64,000 nucleotides of DNA, from NCBI GenBank assembly GCA_030684355.1, contig JAUXTN010000238.1, positions 1 to 64,000 of the forward strand, given 5' to 3'. Shown here one piece after another: positions 1 through 8,835 of this stretch. Made by a program: the position numbers and the translations under genes. Under the pieces are notes generated by a model, which was given only the letters and a program-made list of their open reading frames with translations, was not told where the DNA came from and ran no database searches. This DNA comes from Pseudomonadota bacterium (GTDB lineage: Bacteria > Myxococcota_A > UBA796 > SXON01). Within the stretch, counting starts at the first letter, position 1. Each line of letters opens with the position of its first letter.

Positions 1-135
1 CCCCCGGCGCGGCGCTGAGCGCCCCGGCGCAGCGCTGAGCGCCCCGGCGCGGCGCTGAGAGCCCCGGCGCAGCGCTGAGGAGCCCCGGCGCAGCGCTGAG
101 CGCCCCGGCAGCGCCGAGCGCCCCCGCAGCCGAGC
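1..135. repeat. 20-bp tandem repeat array, 5 good and 2 degenerate copies
   Basis: The unit is close to GCCCCGGCGCRGCGCTGAGC. Five copies of 20 or 21 bp run from 1 to about 101, followed by shortened copies to about 135. The array ends 3 bp before the stop codon of the helicase on the minus strand, so it lies directly in that gene's 3' flank. Each unit contains self-complementary GCGCT/AGCGC parts, so a transcript could fold into serial stem-loops. There is no U tract. The left end may extend beyond the window. Confidence 0.85.
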
Positions 136-138
136 GGA

Positions 139-2199
139 TCAGCCCTTGCCGAGCAGGACCGAGCGCATGTCGATGCGGACGCCGGAGAGCGCCGCCGCCG
201 CCGTCGGCTTGGGGGCCACGGGCGGCTCCTGACGGTCCACGAAGGGCGCGACGAGCCGCTCGTAGGGGCTCTCCTCCTTCAGGTAGCCGTTGTCGCCGAC
301 GACCGGCCGGTAGAACACGAGCCGGCGGCGCGCGCGCGAGGTCGCGACGTAGAAGATGCGCAGCTCCTCTTCGAGCTCGTCCGGCCGCACCGCGTAGGGG
401 GACGGGAAGTGCCCGGCGACGAAGCTCGGGAGGTGCACGGAGTGCCACTCGAGCCCCTTCGCGGAGTGGATCGTGGACACCGTGAGCGGACGCTCTTCCG
501 GCTTCGGGGCGGCGCCGGCGCGCTCGCGGGCATCGAGGCCGTAGTCGATGGTGATGGCCGCCAGAAACCCGGTCAGGCTCTCGTGCTCGTCCGCGAGGCC
601 GGCCACGGTGTCGAGGTCCCGCCGGCGGTCGGCCCACTCGCCCTCGTAGCGGGCCCGGAACACGGGCTCGAAGGCCTCGATGGCGGCGCGGAGCCGGGCG
701 GCGACGGGGCCGCGCACGCCGAGGGCCCCGATCGCCGCGAGGAGCGGCGCGGGATCGGTCTTCTTGGGGAACGGGGCGTCCGCGAGGCGGGCGAGCGCGG
801 GGGTCACGTCGGGGGCGGCGCGGACGTGGGCGAGGAGCCGCTGGACGGCGGCGGGCCCGACCCCGCCGAGCAGCCCGAACACACGGCTCCAGGCGGGCTC
901 GTTGAGCGGGTTGTCGACCACGCGCGCGAGCGAGAGGGCGTCCTTCACGTGGGCGGCCTCGTCGATCCGCAGCCCCCCGACGACGCGGTAGGGGATCCGG
1001 TGCGCGAGGAGCTCGGCCTCCAGCCGCCGCGCGGCCCACATCGAGCGCACGAGCACGGCCTGGTCGGCGAGCTCGACCCCCTCGTCCCGCGCGGCGAGGA
1101 TGCGCCGGCACACCTCTTCGGACTGGGTGCGGTCGTTCGAGCACACCACCAGCGCGGGGCGTTCGGCGGACACGGGCGACGCCGCCCGGAGCGTGCGCTC
1201 GAACCGCGGCGACATCGCCTCGTCGACCGCGCAGACGAGGTCGAGGATGGGCTGGGTCGAGCGGTAGTTGACCTCCAGCGGCAGCACGCGCGTGGTCGGC
1301 CAGCGGTCGCGGAAGTGGAGCATCGTGGCGGGCGCGGAGCCGCGGAAGCCGTAGATGGCCTGCGCGGGATCCCCCACGACCATGATGTTCGGCCCCTCGG
1401 CGCCCGGCGCGGCCGCGCTCGCCGGCGGATCGGCTGCCGGCGGATGGGTGCCCGGCGGCCCGCCCAGGCCGTAGACGAGCTCCAATTGGAGCGCGTTGGA
1501 GTCCTGGTGCTCGTCGACCAGCACGTGCCGCCACCGCCCGCGCAGCCACGCCCCGACCTCGGGGTTGGCGAGCGCGTGGGCGAAGTAGACGAGCAGATCG
1601 TCGTAGTCGAGGAGCCCGCGATCGAGCTTCCACGTCGCGTAGCGCTGCGCGACGGCCTCGAACCACGCGACGTGCTCGGTGTAGGAGGGGGCCCGGCGAC
1701 GCACCGCGGCCTCCCACGTGCACCGGGTGTTGGCGTGGAGGGAGACGATGGCGGCGACGGTGACCGCCTTCGGCGCGCGCCCCTTCTCCGGGTAGGGCAC
1801 CTCTACGATGCAGGCGCGGAGGGCCTGTTCGACATCCTCGGGGTCGAGGATCGTGAACTCGGCCGGCAGCCCGAAGACGGCGTGGAGCTCGCGGAGCACG
1901 CCGTTCGCGACCGAGTGGAACGTGCCGCCGGTCACGTCGCGTGCCTCGGGCGCGAGCGCCCGCGCCCGGGCGAGCATGTTGGCCGCCGAGGCCCGGGTGA
2001 ACGTGAGGAGCAGGATCGACGCGGGCGGCACGCCGTTCCGGATCATCCAGGCGACGCGGCGCACGAGCGTCGTCGTCTTCCCCGAGCCCGCGCCAGCCAC
2101 CACGAGCACCGGCCCCGCCTGCGCCGTGACGACCGCGCGCTGCGCATCGTTGAGGTCGGCGAGGAGTTCGCCGAGGCGATCGGGAGGGTCCGCGTGCAC
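139..2199 (-). CDS. UvrD/Rep-like superfamily 1 ATP-dependent DNA helicase
   Basis: An SF1A 3'-5' DNA helicase that would unwind DNA in repair or replication restart in the cytoplasm. Of 686 residues, Walker A is GAGSGKT at 36-42, the Walker B/motif II is VDEHQD near residue 230, motif III is GDPAQAIYGFRG, motif IV contains NYRST, motif V is TIHSAKGLEW and motif VI is FYVATSRAR. The order matches UvrD/PcrA. It is slightly shorter than UvrD (about 720 residues) and has a Pro/Ala-rich insertion between motifs II and III. The start gives a short N-terminus before the QAVVTA-like Q motif (AQRAVVTAQAGP). It stands alone on the minus strand. The exact paralogue (UvrD, PcrA or Rep) cannot be decided. 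Confidence 0.93.
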   Translation of the reverse strand: MHADPPDRLGELLADLNDAQRAVVTAQAGPVLVVAGAGSGKTTTLVRRVAWMIRNGVPPASILLLTFTRASAANMLARARALAPEARDVTGGTFHSVANGVLRELHAVFGLPAEFTILDPEDVEQALRACIVEVPYPEKGRAPKAVTVAAIVSLHANTRCTWEAAVRRRAPSYTEHVAWFEAVAQRYATWKLDRGLLDYDDLLVYFAHALANPEVGAWLRGRWRHVLVDEHQDSNALQLELVYGLGGPPGTHPPAADPPASAAAPGAEGPNIMVVGDPAQAIYGFRGSAPATMLHFRDRWPTTRVLPLEVNYRSTQPILDLVCAVDEAMSPRFERTLRAASPVSAERPALVVCSNDRTQSEEVCRRILAARDEGVELADQAVLVRSMWAARRLEAELLAHRIPYRVVGGLRIDEAAHVKDALSLARVVDNPLNEPAWSRVFGLLGGVGPAAVQRLLAHVRAAPDVTPALARLADAPFPKKTDPAPLLAAIGALGVRGPVAARLRAAIEAFEPVFRARYEGEWADRRRDLDTVAGLADEHESLTGFLAAITIDYGLDARERAGAAPKPEERPLTVSTIHSAKGLEWHSVHLPSFVAGHFPSPYAVRPDELEEELRIFYVATSRARRRLVFYRPVVGDNGYLKEESPYERLVAPFVDRQEPPVAPKPTAAAALSGVRIDMRSVLLGKG

Positions 2200-2335
2200 A
2201 CCTCGCTTCTACCGCGCGGCGACGGCCCGGGCACGCATCGTCCGGCCGACCCGACCGCTGGGCTCGACGCGACGAAAGGCGACCGGGCCGCGCGCGGCGG
2301 GTGGCTACCCCAAGAGACGACGCGGGAGGAGCGAG

Positions 2336-2902
2336 ATGGCGAGAGATGGGGACGAGAGCCGGCCGCCGGCGGGACAGGATCCGGGCCAAAGGGCCGGGCG
2401 GTCCGATGAAAGCGAGCATCCGTCGCGACACCGGCGCGCGGAGGAGCAGCTAAGCCAGGAGCACCTCGACGCGACGCTCGGGAGCCGGTGGTTGCAGCCG
2501 CTGACCTCCTCCCTCCAGACGACGCGCATCTGGCTCCGCGACGTCGCCGTGGCCCTCGGCTCGAACGACCCCCGCGACGCGTGGCACGCGCTCCGGGCCG
2601 TGCTCGCGACGCTTCGGGACCAGCTCCCCACCGCGGAGGTCGCCGACCTCGCCTCCGAGCTGCCGATCACCGTACGCGGCGCCTATTACGACGGGTGGTC
2701 CGGCCAGATGCAGCGCGCGGAGAGCCACCACACGTTCATCAACGCGGTGCGCGGCCGGCTCGGCCCCAACCCCGTGATCGACCCCGAGAAGGCCGTCCAG
2801 GCGGTGCTCCACGTGGTCCGCAGCCACGTGTCGGCGGGCGAGCTGCGGCACGTCGAGGGGGTGCTGCCGATGGAGCTCAAGGGGATGGTCGCCCCGGCCT
2901 GA
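2336..2902 (+). CDS. DUF2267 family protein
   Basis: A 188-residue soluble protein. The C-terminal 140 residues show a DUF2267 pattern: a helical repeat with ITVRGAYYDGW and AVLHVVRSHVSAGELRHVEGVLPMELKGM, which resembles two halves of a duplicated helical domain. The first 45 residues are polar, Arg/Glu/Gln-rich and probably disordered. The start is the ATG at 2336, preceded by GGGAGGAG at 2324-2331; a longer open frame upstream overlaps the helicase antisense and is not needed. The molecular function of DUF2267 is unknown, although members are often near stress genes. Confidence 0.75.
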   Translation: MARDGDESRPPAGQDPGQRAGRSDESEHPSRHRRAEEQLSQEHLDATLGSRWLQPLTSSLQTTRIWLRDVAVALGSNDPRDAWHALRAVLATLRDQLPTAEVADLASELPITVRGAYYDGWSGQMQRAESHHTFINAVRGRLGPNPVIDPEKAVQAVLHVVRSHVSAGELRHVEGVLPMELKGMVAPA

Positions 2903-2946
2903 CGCGAACGTGCTTCGCTGTCGTGGTCGAGTCGTGGTACAACGCC

Positions 2947-2965
2947 GGGAACGGAGTCCGTTCCC
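2947..2965 (+). promoter_or_regulatory. Perfect 8-bp inverted repeat abutting a start codon
   Basis: GGGAACGG at 2947-2954 and CCGTTCCC at 2958-2965 form a perfect hairpin with a 3-nt AGT loop. It ends at the base before the ATG of the L,D-transpeptidase-like gene at 2966. The only purine-rich ribosome-binding candidate (ACGGAG) lies inside the stem, so the structure could hide the site in mRNA or act as a DNA operator. No regulator is identified. Confidence 0.5.
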
Positions 2966-4465
2966 ATGGCATCCACGATCGCGCCCCGCCTCTCCGCCCT
3001 CACCGCCGACGCCAACGTCGACCTGGAGGACATCCTCTACGCCCTCCAGCTCGCCCGCGCGGACGGGCGCCTCTCCCCCGAGGAGCTCGCGGAGCTGAAG
3101 GCCGCGGTCGCGCCCTACGAATCCCACCTCGAGCCCGCCGCCCGCCGCCTCGTCGACGATCTGCTGGCGAGCCGCGCGGCGCTCGTGCCCCGGCGCGTGC
3201 TGCTCGCCGCGACCCCCGCCAACGCCGCCGACATGTACCAGCCGCGCGCGGAGGTCGTGTCGCTGCAGGACGCCCTCACCGCGCTCGGCCACCCCACGGC
3301 GTCCGACGGCGTGTATGGCAAGGGCACCGCCGCGCTCGTCGCCACGTTCCAGGCGGGCGCGCACCTGCCACAGACCGGCCAGGTCGACACCGCCACGCTC
3401 CTCGCCATGAACGAGCGGCTCGCCGCCGCCGGCAAGAAGCCCCTCGACCTCGCGCCGCGCGCGCGCATCCGCCCCGACCAGGTCATCGCCCTCCGCGGCG
3501 GCACCAACCGCGACGACAACCGCGCGATCCAAGCCGGCTTGGGTCGCCTCGGCGCCCAGTGGGGAGACAACGCCCTCCGCGTCGAGGCCGACGGCGCCTT
3601 CGGCCCGGGCACCGAGGCCGCCGTGAAGGCCTTCCAACGCCGGGTCTACCTCCCGGACTCCGGCATCGTCGATCGCACCACGCTCGGCGCGCTCGATGAC
3701 GTCCTCCTCGCGCACGGCCTCCCGCTCGTGAACATCACCGGGCCCGCGGCGGGCGCCGGCCTGCGCGGCGCGGTCGAGCTCCACTTCTACCCGGGCGACA
3801 CCGAGCGCAAGGTCTACGTCGTGAGCGGCGGCAAGGACCTCGACCGCTACGGCATGGTCGGCGGCCAGAACCGCTTCAAGGACGATCCCGACAACCCCAC
3901 CGTGGACTACGGCCCCTCCCCGAGCGGCACCTACTCGGTCATCCGCGTGAGCCCCCACGCGTCGGGCGCATGGGCGTGGTCGTACGTGCCCTACGGCTCC
4001 CAGCTCCGCGAGGTCGACGGCGAGGTGCAATACCGTGACCTCGACGGCGCCTGGCGCTGGGCCACCGGCCCCCAGAGCGTCTTCGCCCGCCGCAACCCGC
4101 CACCCCTCCCGCGCGCGTCCTACCTCGACACCCGCGGCCAGCTCTACGACGCGTGGCGCATGAACGACTTCGGCCACCTGCGCGGGCAGCTCAAGAGCGT
4201 GCGGACCGGCGTGGTCCAGGGTCACATGATCCACTCCTCGCCGCACCAGGAGGGCACCGCCGCGTACTTCCGCGACACCGACGCCCTGCTCGACCCCAAG
4301 AACGCCCTCGACGTGCTCGACTGGTCCCACGGCTGCGAGCACCTCCACCCCCGCGACTTCGACGAGATGGTCGCCCGCGGCTACCTCGCGCCGGGCACCA
4401 CGTTCGTGGTCCACGGCTACGACGAGGTGCGCACCGCGGCGCCTGCGGGCCCGGCGATCGCGTAG
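2966..4465 (+). CDS. Peptidoglycan-binding / L,D-transpeptidase-like (YkuD-type) protein
   Basis: A 499-residue protein likely to act on peptidoglycan. Residues 1-75 are helical and acidic. Two PG_binding_1-like repeats follow, around 85-150 (SLQDALTALGH...GVYGKGTAALVATFQ) and 185-250 (AIQAGLG...DGAFGPGTEAAVKAFQ). The C-terminal third carries a YkuD-like signature: HMIHSSPHQ and then SHGCEHLHP with candidate catalytic Cys457 and His455. L,D-transpeptidases crosslink 3-3 peptides or attach lipoproteins. No signal peptide or membrane segment is visible at this start or in the short upstream sequence, which is odd for an envelope enzyme. Between the repeats and the catalytic region is a long unassigned beta-rich stretch (about 260-400). 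Confidence 0.75.
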   Translation: MASTIAPRLSALTADANVDLEDILYALQLARADGRLSPEELAELKAAVAPYESHLEPAARRLVDDLLASRAALVPRRVLLAATPANAADMYQPRAEVVSLQDALTALGHPTASDGVYGKGTAALVATFQAGAHLPQTGQVDTATLLAMNERLAAAGKKPLDLAPRARIRPDQVIALRGGTNRDDNRAIQAGLGRLGAQWGDNALRVEADGAFGPGTEAAVKAFQRRVYLPDSGIVDRTTLGALDDVLLAHGLPLVNITGPAAGAGLRGAVELHFYPGDTERKVYVVSGGKDLDRYGMVGGQNRFKDDPDNPTVDYGPSPSGTYSVIRVSPHASGAWAWSYVPYGSQLREVDGEVQYRDLDGAWRWATGPQSVFARRNPPPLPRASYLDTRGQLYDAWRMNDFGHLRGQLKSVRTGVVQGHMIHSSPHQEGTAAYFRDTDALLDPKNALDVLDWSHGCEHLHPRDFDEMVARGYLAPGTTFVVHGYDEVRTAAPAGPAIA

Positions 4466-4800
4466 GGTTCGCCTTGGGTTTTTTGGGGCGGGGGCAAGCC
4501 CCCGCAACGCCCCCACAGTTGGGTGGTCGTGCAGGACCGGGTGCGGCTGCCAACCTGGCGGCGGTGCGTGGGCGATGGCGGCGCGTGGGCGACGGTGGTG
4601 CGCGTGCTCGTCCGCACGCCCCGGCCGCGATCACACGCGCGGCAGCCGACCGGAAGGCGCGCGGGCGCGGCAGCGACCGCGCGGCTCGGCGCCCCCGACG
4701 CGCATGCGTCGGGACGCGCCAGCCGAGGCCGGAGGCCGAAGCCTGGAGGGTGGCGACGGCGGTGCGCGTCCTCGCGCGCCGCCGGGCCGCCCGTACGGAA
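4466..4800. other. Convergent intergenic region
   Basis: This 335-bp stretch lies between the ends of two converging genes. Apart from the GC-rich hairpin at 4488-4505 I see only low-complexity GC-rich sequence. The short open frames through it overlap each other in all frames and have no ribosome-binding site or recognisable protein. Confidence 0.6.
4488..4505. terminator. GC hairpin, possible terminator
   Basis: GCGGGGGC at 4488-4495 and GCCCCCGC at 4498-4505 pair perfectly around an AA loop, 22 bp after the stop of the L,D-transpeptidase-like gene. A run of six T residues lies upstream on the plus strand, not downstream, so this is not a canonical intrinsic terminator. The position between convergent genes is the main support. 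Confidence 0.35.
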
Positions 4801-5181
4801 CTAGTGCAGCGTCGCCGCGTAGGCCGCCGCGTCGAGGAGCGTGGCCACCTCGGCGGGATCCGCCACCTTGACCTTGAAGAGCCAGCCCGCGCCGTGCGGA
4901 TCCTGGTTCACGACGGACTCGTTGCCGTCGAGCGCGCCGTTCACGTCCACCACGGTGCCGGTGACGGGGGCGTAGATGTCGCTCACCGCCTTGACGGACT
5001 CGACCTCGGCGGCGCCGGCGCCCTTCTTGACGGCCTTGCCGATCGCGGGGAGCTCGACGTGCACGATGTCACCGAGGGCGTCCTGCGCGTGGTGCGTGAT
5101 GCCGACGGTGGCGATGTCGCCCTCGAGGAGCACCCACTCGTGGGACTCGGTGTAACGGAGGTTCTCGGGGATGCTGCTCAT
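4801..5181 (-). CDS. gcvH: Glycine cleavage system H protein
   Basis: The lipoyl carrier of the glycine cleavage system. It shuttles the aminomethyl intermediate between P, T and L proteins in the cytoplasm. At 126 residues it is full length. The lipoylated lysine is Lys64 in VESVKAVSDIYAP, and the family signatures TESHEW and ALGDIVHVELP are present. It follows gcvT on the same strand with a 36-bp gap, so the two form an operon. No gcvP is in the window, so the P protein must be encoded elsewhere. Confidence 0.97.
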   Translation of the reverse strand: MSSIPENLRYTESHEWVLLEGDIATVGITHHAQDALGDIVHVELPAIGKAVKKGAGAAEVESVKAVSDIYAPVTGTVVDVNGALDGNESVVNQDPHGAGWLFKVKVADPAEVATLLDAAAYAATLH

Positions 5182-5217
5182 GGGGGTGGCCTCTGGAAAG
5201 AACGTGCGTCGAACGAA

Positions 5218-6309
5218 CTAGTAGGGACGGGTGTAGAACGGCGTCTTGGAGACGGTGGCGTCGGCGAGCTTGCCACGCACGTCCACCTGGAGCTTCGTGC
5301 CGAGCTTCGCGAGGTTGGTCGGCACGTACGCGATGGCGACGTTCTGCTCGATGCTCGGCCCGCGGCTGCCCGAGGTGACCTCGCCCACGACCACGCCGTC
5401 CGACACGATGGGGTTGTGCGGGCGCGCGATGCGGCCGTCGACCACGAGGCCCACGAGGCGGCGGGGAACGCCGGCATCTCGCTGCTTGACCAGCGGATCG
5501 CGCCCGATGAAGTCACCCTTCTCCAGCTTGGTCACCCAACCCAGGCCGGCTTCGAGCGGGGTCGTGTCATCGGTGATGTCGTTACCATACAGGCTGTACT
5601 TCATCTCGAGGCGCAGCGTGTCACGCGCGCCGAGGCCGATGTTGGCGAGGCCGAAGGGGGCGCCGGCGGTGTGCACGGCGTCCCACAGGATGTCGGCGGC
5701 GCCGGCGGGCAGGAAGATCTCGAAGCCGTCCTCCCCGGTGTAGCCCGTGCGCGCGAGGATGCAGCCTTCGACGCCCGCGACCGTGCCGACCGCGAACCAG
5801 TAGTTCTTGATGGCGGCGAGCTTTACCGGCGTGAGCGTCTGGATGAGCGCCTCGGCGTGGCGGCCCTGGATGGCGAGCTGGCCCCACTGGTCGGACTCGT
5901 TGGTGATCTCCGCGCCGAACGGGTTGTGCGACACCATCCACGCGTAGTCCTTGGCGCGGTTGGCGGCGTTGACGCAGATGAGGATCTCCTCGGCGCCGAA
6001 GCGGTAGACGATGAGATCGTCCACGATGCCGCCGTGCTCGTTGCACATCGCGGTGTACATCGCCTGGCCGTCCGCCAGCTTGGACACGTCGTTCGTGACG
6101 AGGTGCTGGACCGCGGCCATCGCGTGGGGGCCGCGGAACCGGACCTCGCCCATGTGCGACACGTCGAAGAGGCCGACCCGCGCGCGCGTCGCGAGGTGCT
6201 CCTCGATGATGCCGGTGTACTGGACCGGCATGTCCCACCCGCCGAAGTCGATCATGCGGGCGCCCGCCTCCTTGTGGAAGGCGTGGAACGGAGTGCGACG
6301 GATGCTCAT
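5218..6309 (-). CDS. gcvT: Glycine cleavage system T protein (aminomethyltransferase)
   Basis: Transfers the methylene group from the aminomethyl-lipoyl H protein to tetrahydrofolate and releases ammonia. The 363-residue protein shows the GcvT fold throughout: RTPFHAFHKEAGARMIDFGGWDMPVQY at the N-terminus, DVSHMGE, a central ARTGYTGEDGFEI, and GLGARDTLRLEM with EAGLGW. I chose the ATG at 6309, which has GAGG 5 bp upstream and gives the standard N-terminus; a start 21 codons further upstream would add a non-conserved tail. It is first in the gcvT-gcvH operon and divergent from the lipid kinase gene. Confidence 0.96.
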   Translation of the reverse strand: MSIRRTPFHAFHKEAGARMIDFGGWDMPVQYTGIIEEHLATRARVGLFDVSHMGEVRFRGPHAMAAVQHLVTNDVSKLADGQAMYTAMCNEHGGIVDDLIVYRFGAEEILICVNAANRAKDYAWMVSHNPFGAEITNESDQWGQLAIQGRHAEALIQTLTPVKLAAIKNYWFAVGTVAGVEGCILARTGYTGEDGFEIFLPAGAADILWDAVHTAGAPFGLANIGLGARDTLRLEMKYSLYGNDITDDTTPLEAGLGWVTKLEKGDFIGRDPLVKQRDAGVPRRLVGLVVDGRIARPHNPIVSDGVVVGEVTSGSRGPSIEQNVAIAYVPTNLAKLGTKLQVDVRGKLADATVSKTPFYTRPY

Positions 6310-6417
6310 GGATGCCTCGGGAGGCGCGCGAACATGCCCGTCTGACCGGGCGGCGTCAAGGGGGCGCGGCACGCCCCGAACATCCGCGACGGAGATCCGC
6401 GCTTAGGCTCGAGGGAG

Positions 6418-7359
6418 ATGCACGTGCTGGTCCTCCTGAACCGGGCCGCGGGAACCATCGCCGGCGCGCCGACCGACCACGCGCCCGACCGCATCGAGGC
6501 GGCGTTCCGGGCGCATGGCGTGGACGCGGAGGTGCGCGCTGTGCCGGGCGAGGACCTGGGGAACGTGGCACGCGAGGCCGCCCACCAGCCGTACGACGCC
6601 GTCATCGCGGGCGGCGGGGACGGCACGATCAACACCGTGGCCGCCGCGCTCTCGGGCACCGGGAAGCCCTTCGGGGTGCTCCCGCTCGGCACCTTCAACC
6701 ACTTCGCGCGCGAGGTCGGCATCCCGCTCGACCTCGACGCCGCGGTCGCGACGCTCGCCGCGGCGGTGCCCCGCGACCTCGACGTGGCCGAGGTGAACGG
6801 GCGCTTGTTCCTAAACTTCACCGGCATCGGCTTCCACCCGACGATGGTGCGGCGCCGCGAGGAGGCGCGGGAGGGCGGCCGCCGGAAGTTCGCGGCCATG
6901 GTGCTCGCGACGCTGCGGGTCCTCCGCCAGCTCCCCGTGCTCCGGGTGCGCATCGTGAGCGCCGGCCGCTCGCTCTGGCGCATCACCCCCTCGGTCATCG
7001 TGTGCACGAACGCGTTCCAGATGCGGCAGTTCGGCGTGGAGCGCGTGTCGTACCCGGAGCGCGGCGTGCTCAACCTCTACGTCGCGCGCAGCACGCGCTG
7101 GTACGGCGTCGCCTGGCTGTTCGTGCGCGCCTTGTTCTCCAGCCTCGCGTCGGCCAAGGGTTTCGAGGCGCTGGTGATGCCGGAGGCCTCGCTCTACCTG
7201 CGCCGCAAGCGCGTGCTCGTCTCGATCGACGGCGAGCTGACGGAGCTCGCGACGCCGCTGGTGCACCGGGTGCGGCACGGCGGGTTGCGGGTGCTCGTGC
7301 CGGTCGAGCAGGTGGGGGGCCCGGGGACGCCGCCGGGGACGCCGCCGGGGGCCGGCTAA
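6418..7359 (+). CDS. Diacylglycerol/lipid kinase family protein (YegS/DagK-like)
   Basis: A predicted ATP-dependent kinase of lipid substrates such as diacylglycerol or sphingoid bases, acting at the inner membrane face. The 313-residue protein has the DAGK catalytic signature GGGDGTINTVAAAL at about 64-77 and PLGTFNHFAREVGIP after it, followed by the beta-sandwich domain ending in SIDGEL. The length fits YegS/DgkB proteins (about 300). The C-terminus ends in a short repetitive GTPP tail. Its stop overlaps the stop of the converging lipocalin-like gene by 4 bp. The exact lipid substrate cannot be read from sequence. Confidence 0.88.
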   Translation: MHVLVLLNRAAGTIAGAPTDHAPDRIEAAFRAHGVDAEVRAVPGEDLGNVAREAAHQPYDAVIAGGGDGTINTVAAALSGTGKPFGVLPLGTFNHFAREVGIPLDLDAAVATLAAAVPRDLDVAEVNGRLFLNFTGIGFHPTMVRRREEAREGGRRKFAAMVLATLRVLRQLPVLRVRIVSAGRSLWRITPSVIVCTNAFQMRQFGVERVSYPERGVLNLYVARSTRWYGVAWLFVRALFSSLASAKGFEALVMPEASLYLRRKRVLVSIDGELTELATPLVHRVRHGGLRVLVPVEQVGGPGTPPGTPPGAG

Positions 7360-7850
7360 CGCTCGGGCCGGAACCAGCCGCCGAGGTGGGCGAGCTCGGG
7401 GCGCTTCGCGAGGTCGGCGATGACGCCGTCGATCACGGCGGGATCGAGGTCGGGGCGGCGGGCGCACACGTCCATGCCCTCGGGCGTCACGCCGAACGTC
7501 GCGCGCGCGAACCACGTGGCCGTCCACTGGCCCGCCGGATCGACGGCGAGGTAGCTCCAGTCGCTCGTGAGGAGGCCGAGCACGCCTGCGCCGCGCCACC
7601 TGAAGCGGCCGGGCACCGCGGGGTCGCCGACATCGACGCCGACGACGCGGTGGCGCTTCCAGCCGCCGCCGAGCCAGCCGGGGGCCTCGTAGGCGACGGT
7701 GTCGGACCAGCGCAGGCCGGGCCCGTCGAGCGCGCCGTAGGTGATGACGGGGGCACGCTTGCCTCGCCAGAACGGGAGCGTGGTCGCGACGACATGCCAC
7801 GTGCCGACGAGGGACGGAAGGTCGAGGCCGGTGGGCGGGGTGATCGCCAT
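7356..7850 (-). CDS. Lipocalin-like protein
   Basis: A 164-residue protein with the lipocalin GxW motif near the N-terminus (LVGTWHVVATTLPFW) and alternating beta-strand pattern, including SDWSYLAVDP and WTATWFARA; this is like bacterial lipocalin (Blc) proteins and plant temperature-induced lipocalins. Such proteins bind small lipophilic molecules. Unlike Blc it has no lipoprotein signal, so it would be cytoplasmic. The ATG has GGGAG 5-6 bp upstream. It is divergent from pirin, leaving a 90-bp shared upstream region that is less GC-rich than the genome and probably carries promoters for both. Confidence 0.65.
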   Translation of the reverse strand: MAITPPTGLDLPSLVGTWHVVATTLPFWRGKRAPVITYGALDGPGLRWSDTVAYEAPGWLGGGWKRHRVVGVDVGDPAVPGRFRWRGAGVLGLLTSDWSYLAVDPAGQWTATWFARATFGVTPEGMDVCARRPDLDPAVIDGVIADLAKRPELAHLGGWFRPER

Positions 7851-7940
7851 TCATCTCCCTTGTTCATGGATCGCATCATCTTTCATCGCATCGACGCATG
7901 GCCGACCCCTCCATAAACTGAGGGTGTCAAGGAGAACCAC

Positions 7941-8633
7941 ATGACCACCATCCGCCGCTCGCAGGACCGCGGCCACGCCGACCACGGCTGGCTCGACAGC
8001 TACCACACCTTCTCGTTCGCGGACTACTACGACCCGCGCCACATGGGCTTCCGGAGCCTCCGTGTCATCAACGAGGACCGCGTGGCGCCCGGCGGCGGCT
8101 TCCCCACCCACCGCCATCGCGACATGGAGATCGTCTCCTACGTGCTCGAGGGCGCGTTGGAGCACAAGGACTCGATGGGGACCGGCTCGGTCATCCGCCC
8201 CGGCGACGTGCAGCGCATGAGCGCCGGCACCGGCGTCGCGCACTCCGAGTACAACGCGTCGAAGACGGAGGGGGTCCACTTCCTCCAGGTCTGGGTGATG
8301 CCCGACCGCCCGGGGCACACCCCCGGCTACGAGCAGAAGCACTTCGACGCGGCGTCCAAGCGCGGCCGGCTCCGGCTCGTGGCGTCGAGCGACGGGCGCG
8401 ACGGCAGCGTCACGATCCACCAGGACGCCACCATCCACGCCGGCTTGTTCGACGGGGCCGAGCGCGCCGAGCACACCCTCGCCCCGGGCCGCGCGGCCTG
8501 GGTGCACGTGGCCCGCGGCGCCATCTCGGTCAACGGCGAGCGCCTCACCGCGGGCGACGCCGCGGCGGTCGGCGACCACGTGGTGCTCGACAAGGGCGAG
8601 GGGGCGGAGGTGTTGCTGTTCGACCTGGGGTGA
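7941..8633 (+). CDS. Pirin family protein
   Basis: A 230-residue bicupin. The N-terminal cupin has the pirin metal-binding pattern: PTHRHRDMEIVSYVLEG, then DSMG and QRMSAGTGVAHSE. Pirins bind Fe or other metals and some act as quercetinases or redox-linked regulators; no substrate can be assigned here. AAGGAGAACC precedes the ATG at good spacing. It is monocistronic and divergent from the lipocalin-like gene. Confidence 0.93.
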   Translation: MTTIRRSQDRGHADHGWLDSYHTFSFADYYDPRHMGFRSLRVINEDRVAPGGGFPTHRHRDMEIVSYVLEGALEHKDSMGTGSVIRPGDVQRMSAGTGVAHSEYNASKTEGVHFLQVWVMPDRPGHTPGYEQKHFDAASKRGRLRLVASSDGRDGSVTIHQDATIHAGLFDGAERAEHTLAPGRAAWVHVARGAISVNGERLTAGDAAAVGDHVVLDKGEGAEVLLFDLG

Positions 8634-8835
8634 GGCGGGCCGTCGCGAGGCGGTCATGGACGGCCCCCCTGAGCGCAAGGTCCCCCTTCCGTGGCCGTGT
8701 CATCGTGACAGGCGGGCACTCGCAAGCGCTGGAGGCGCCGGAAGGGCGGCCGCCTCCCGCGGACGGACGCGGCGTCTCCACCGCGCGCCGGCACGAAAGG
8801 TCCGGAACGCCCGCGCCGTAGTGTTATCCGCGGGG

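Noticed and set aside
409..2409. Long plus-strand open frame of 666 codons over the helicase
   Set aside because: It is antisense to the helicase with all SF1 motifs, and its product is Gly/Arg/Val-rich without domains. This is typical shadow coding in high-GC DNA.
4466..4804. Short plus-strand open frames after the L,D-transpeptidase-like gene
   Set aside because: They are Arg/Pro-rich, overlap in all frames and have no ribosome-binding site.
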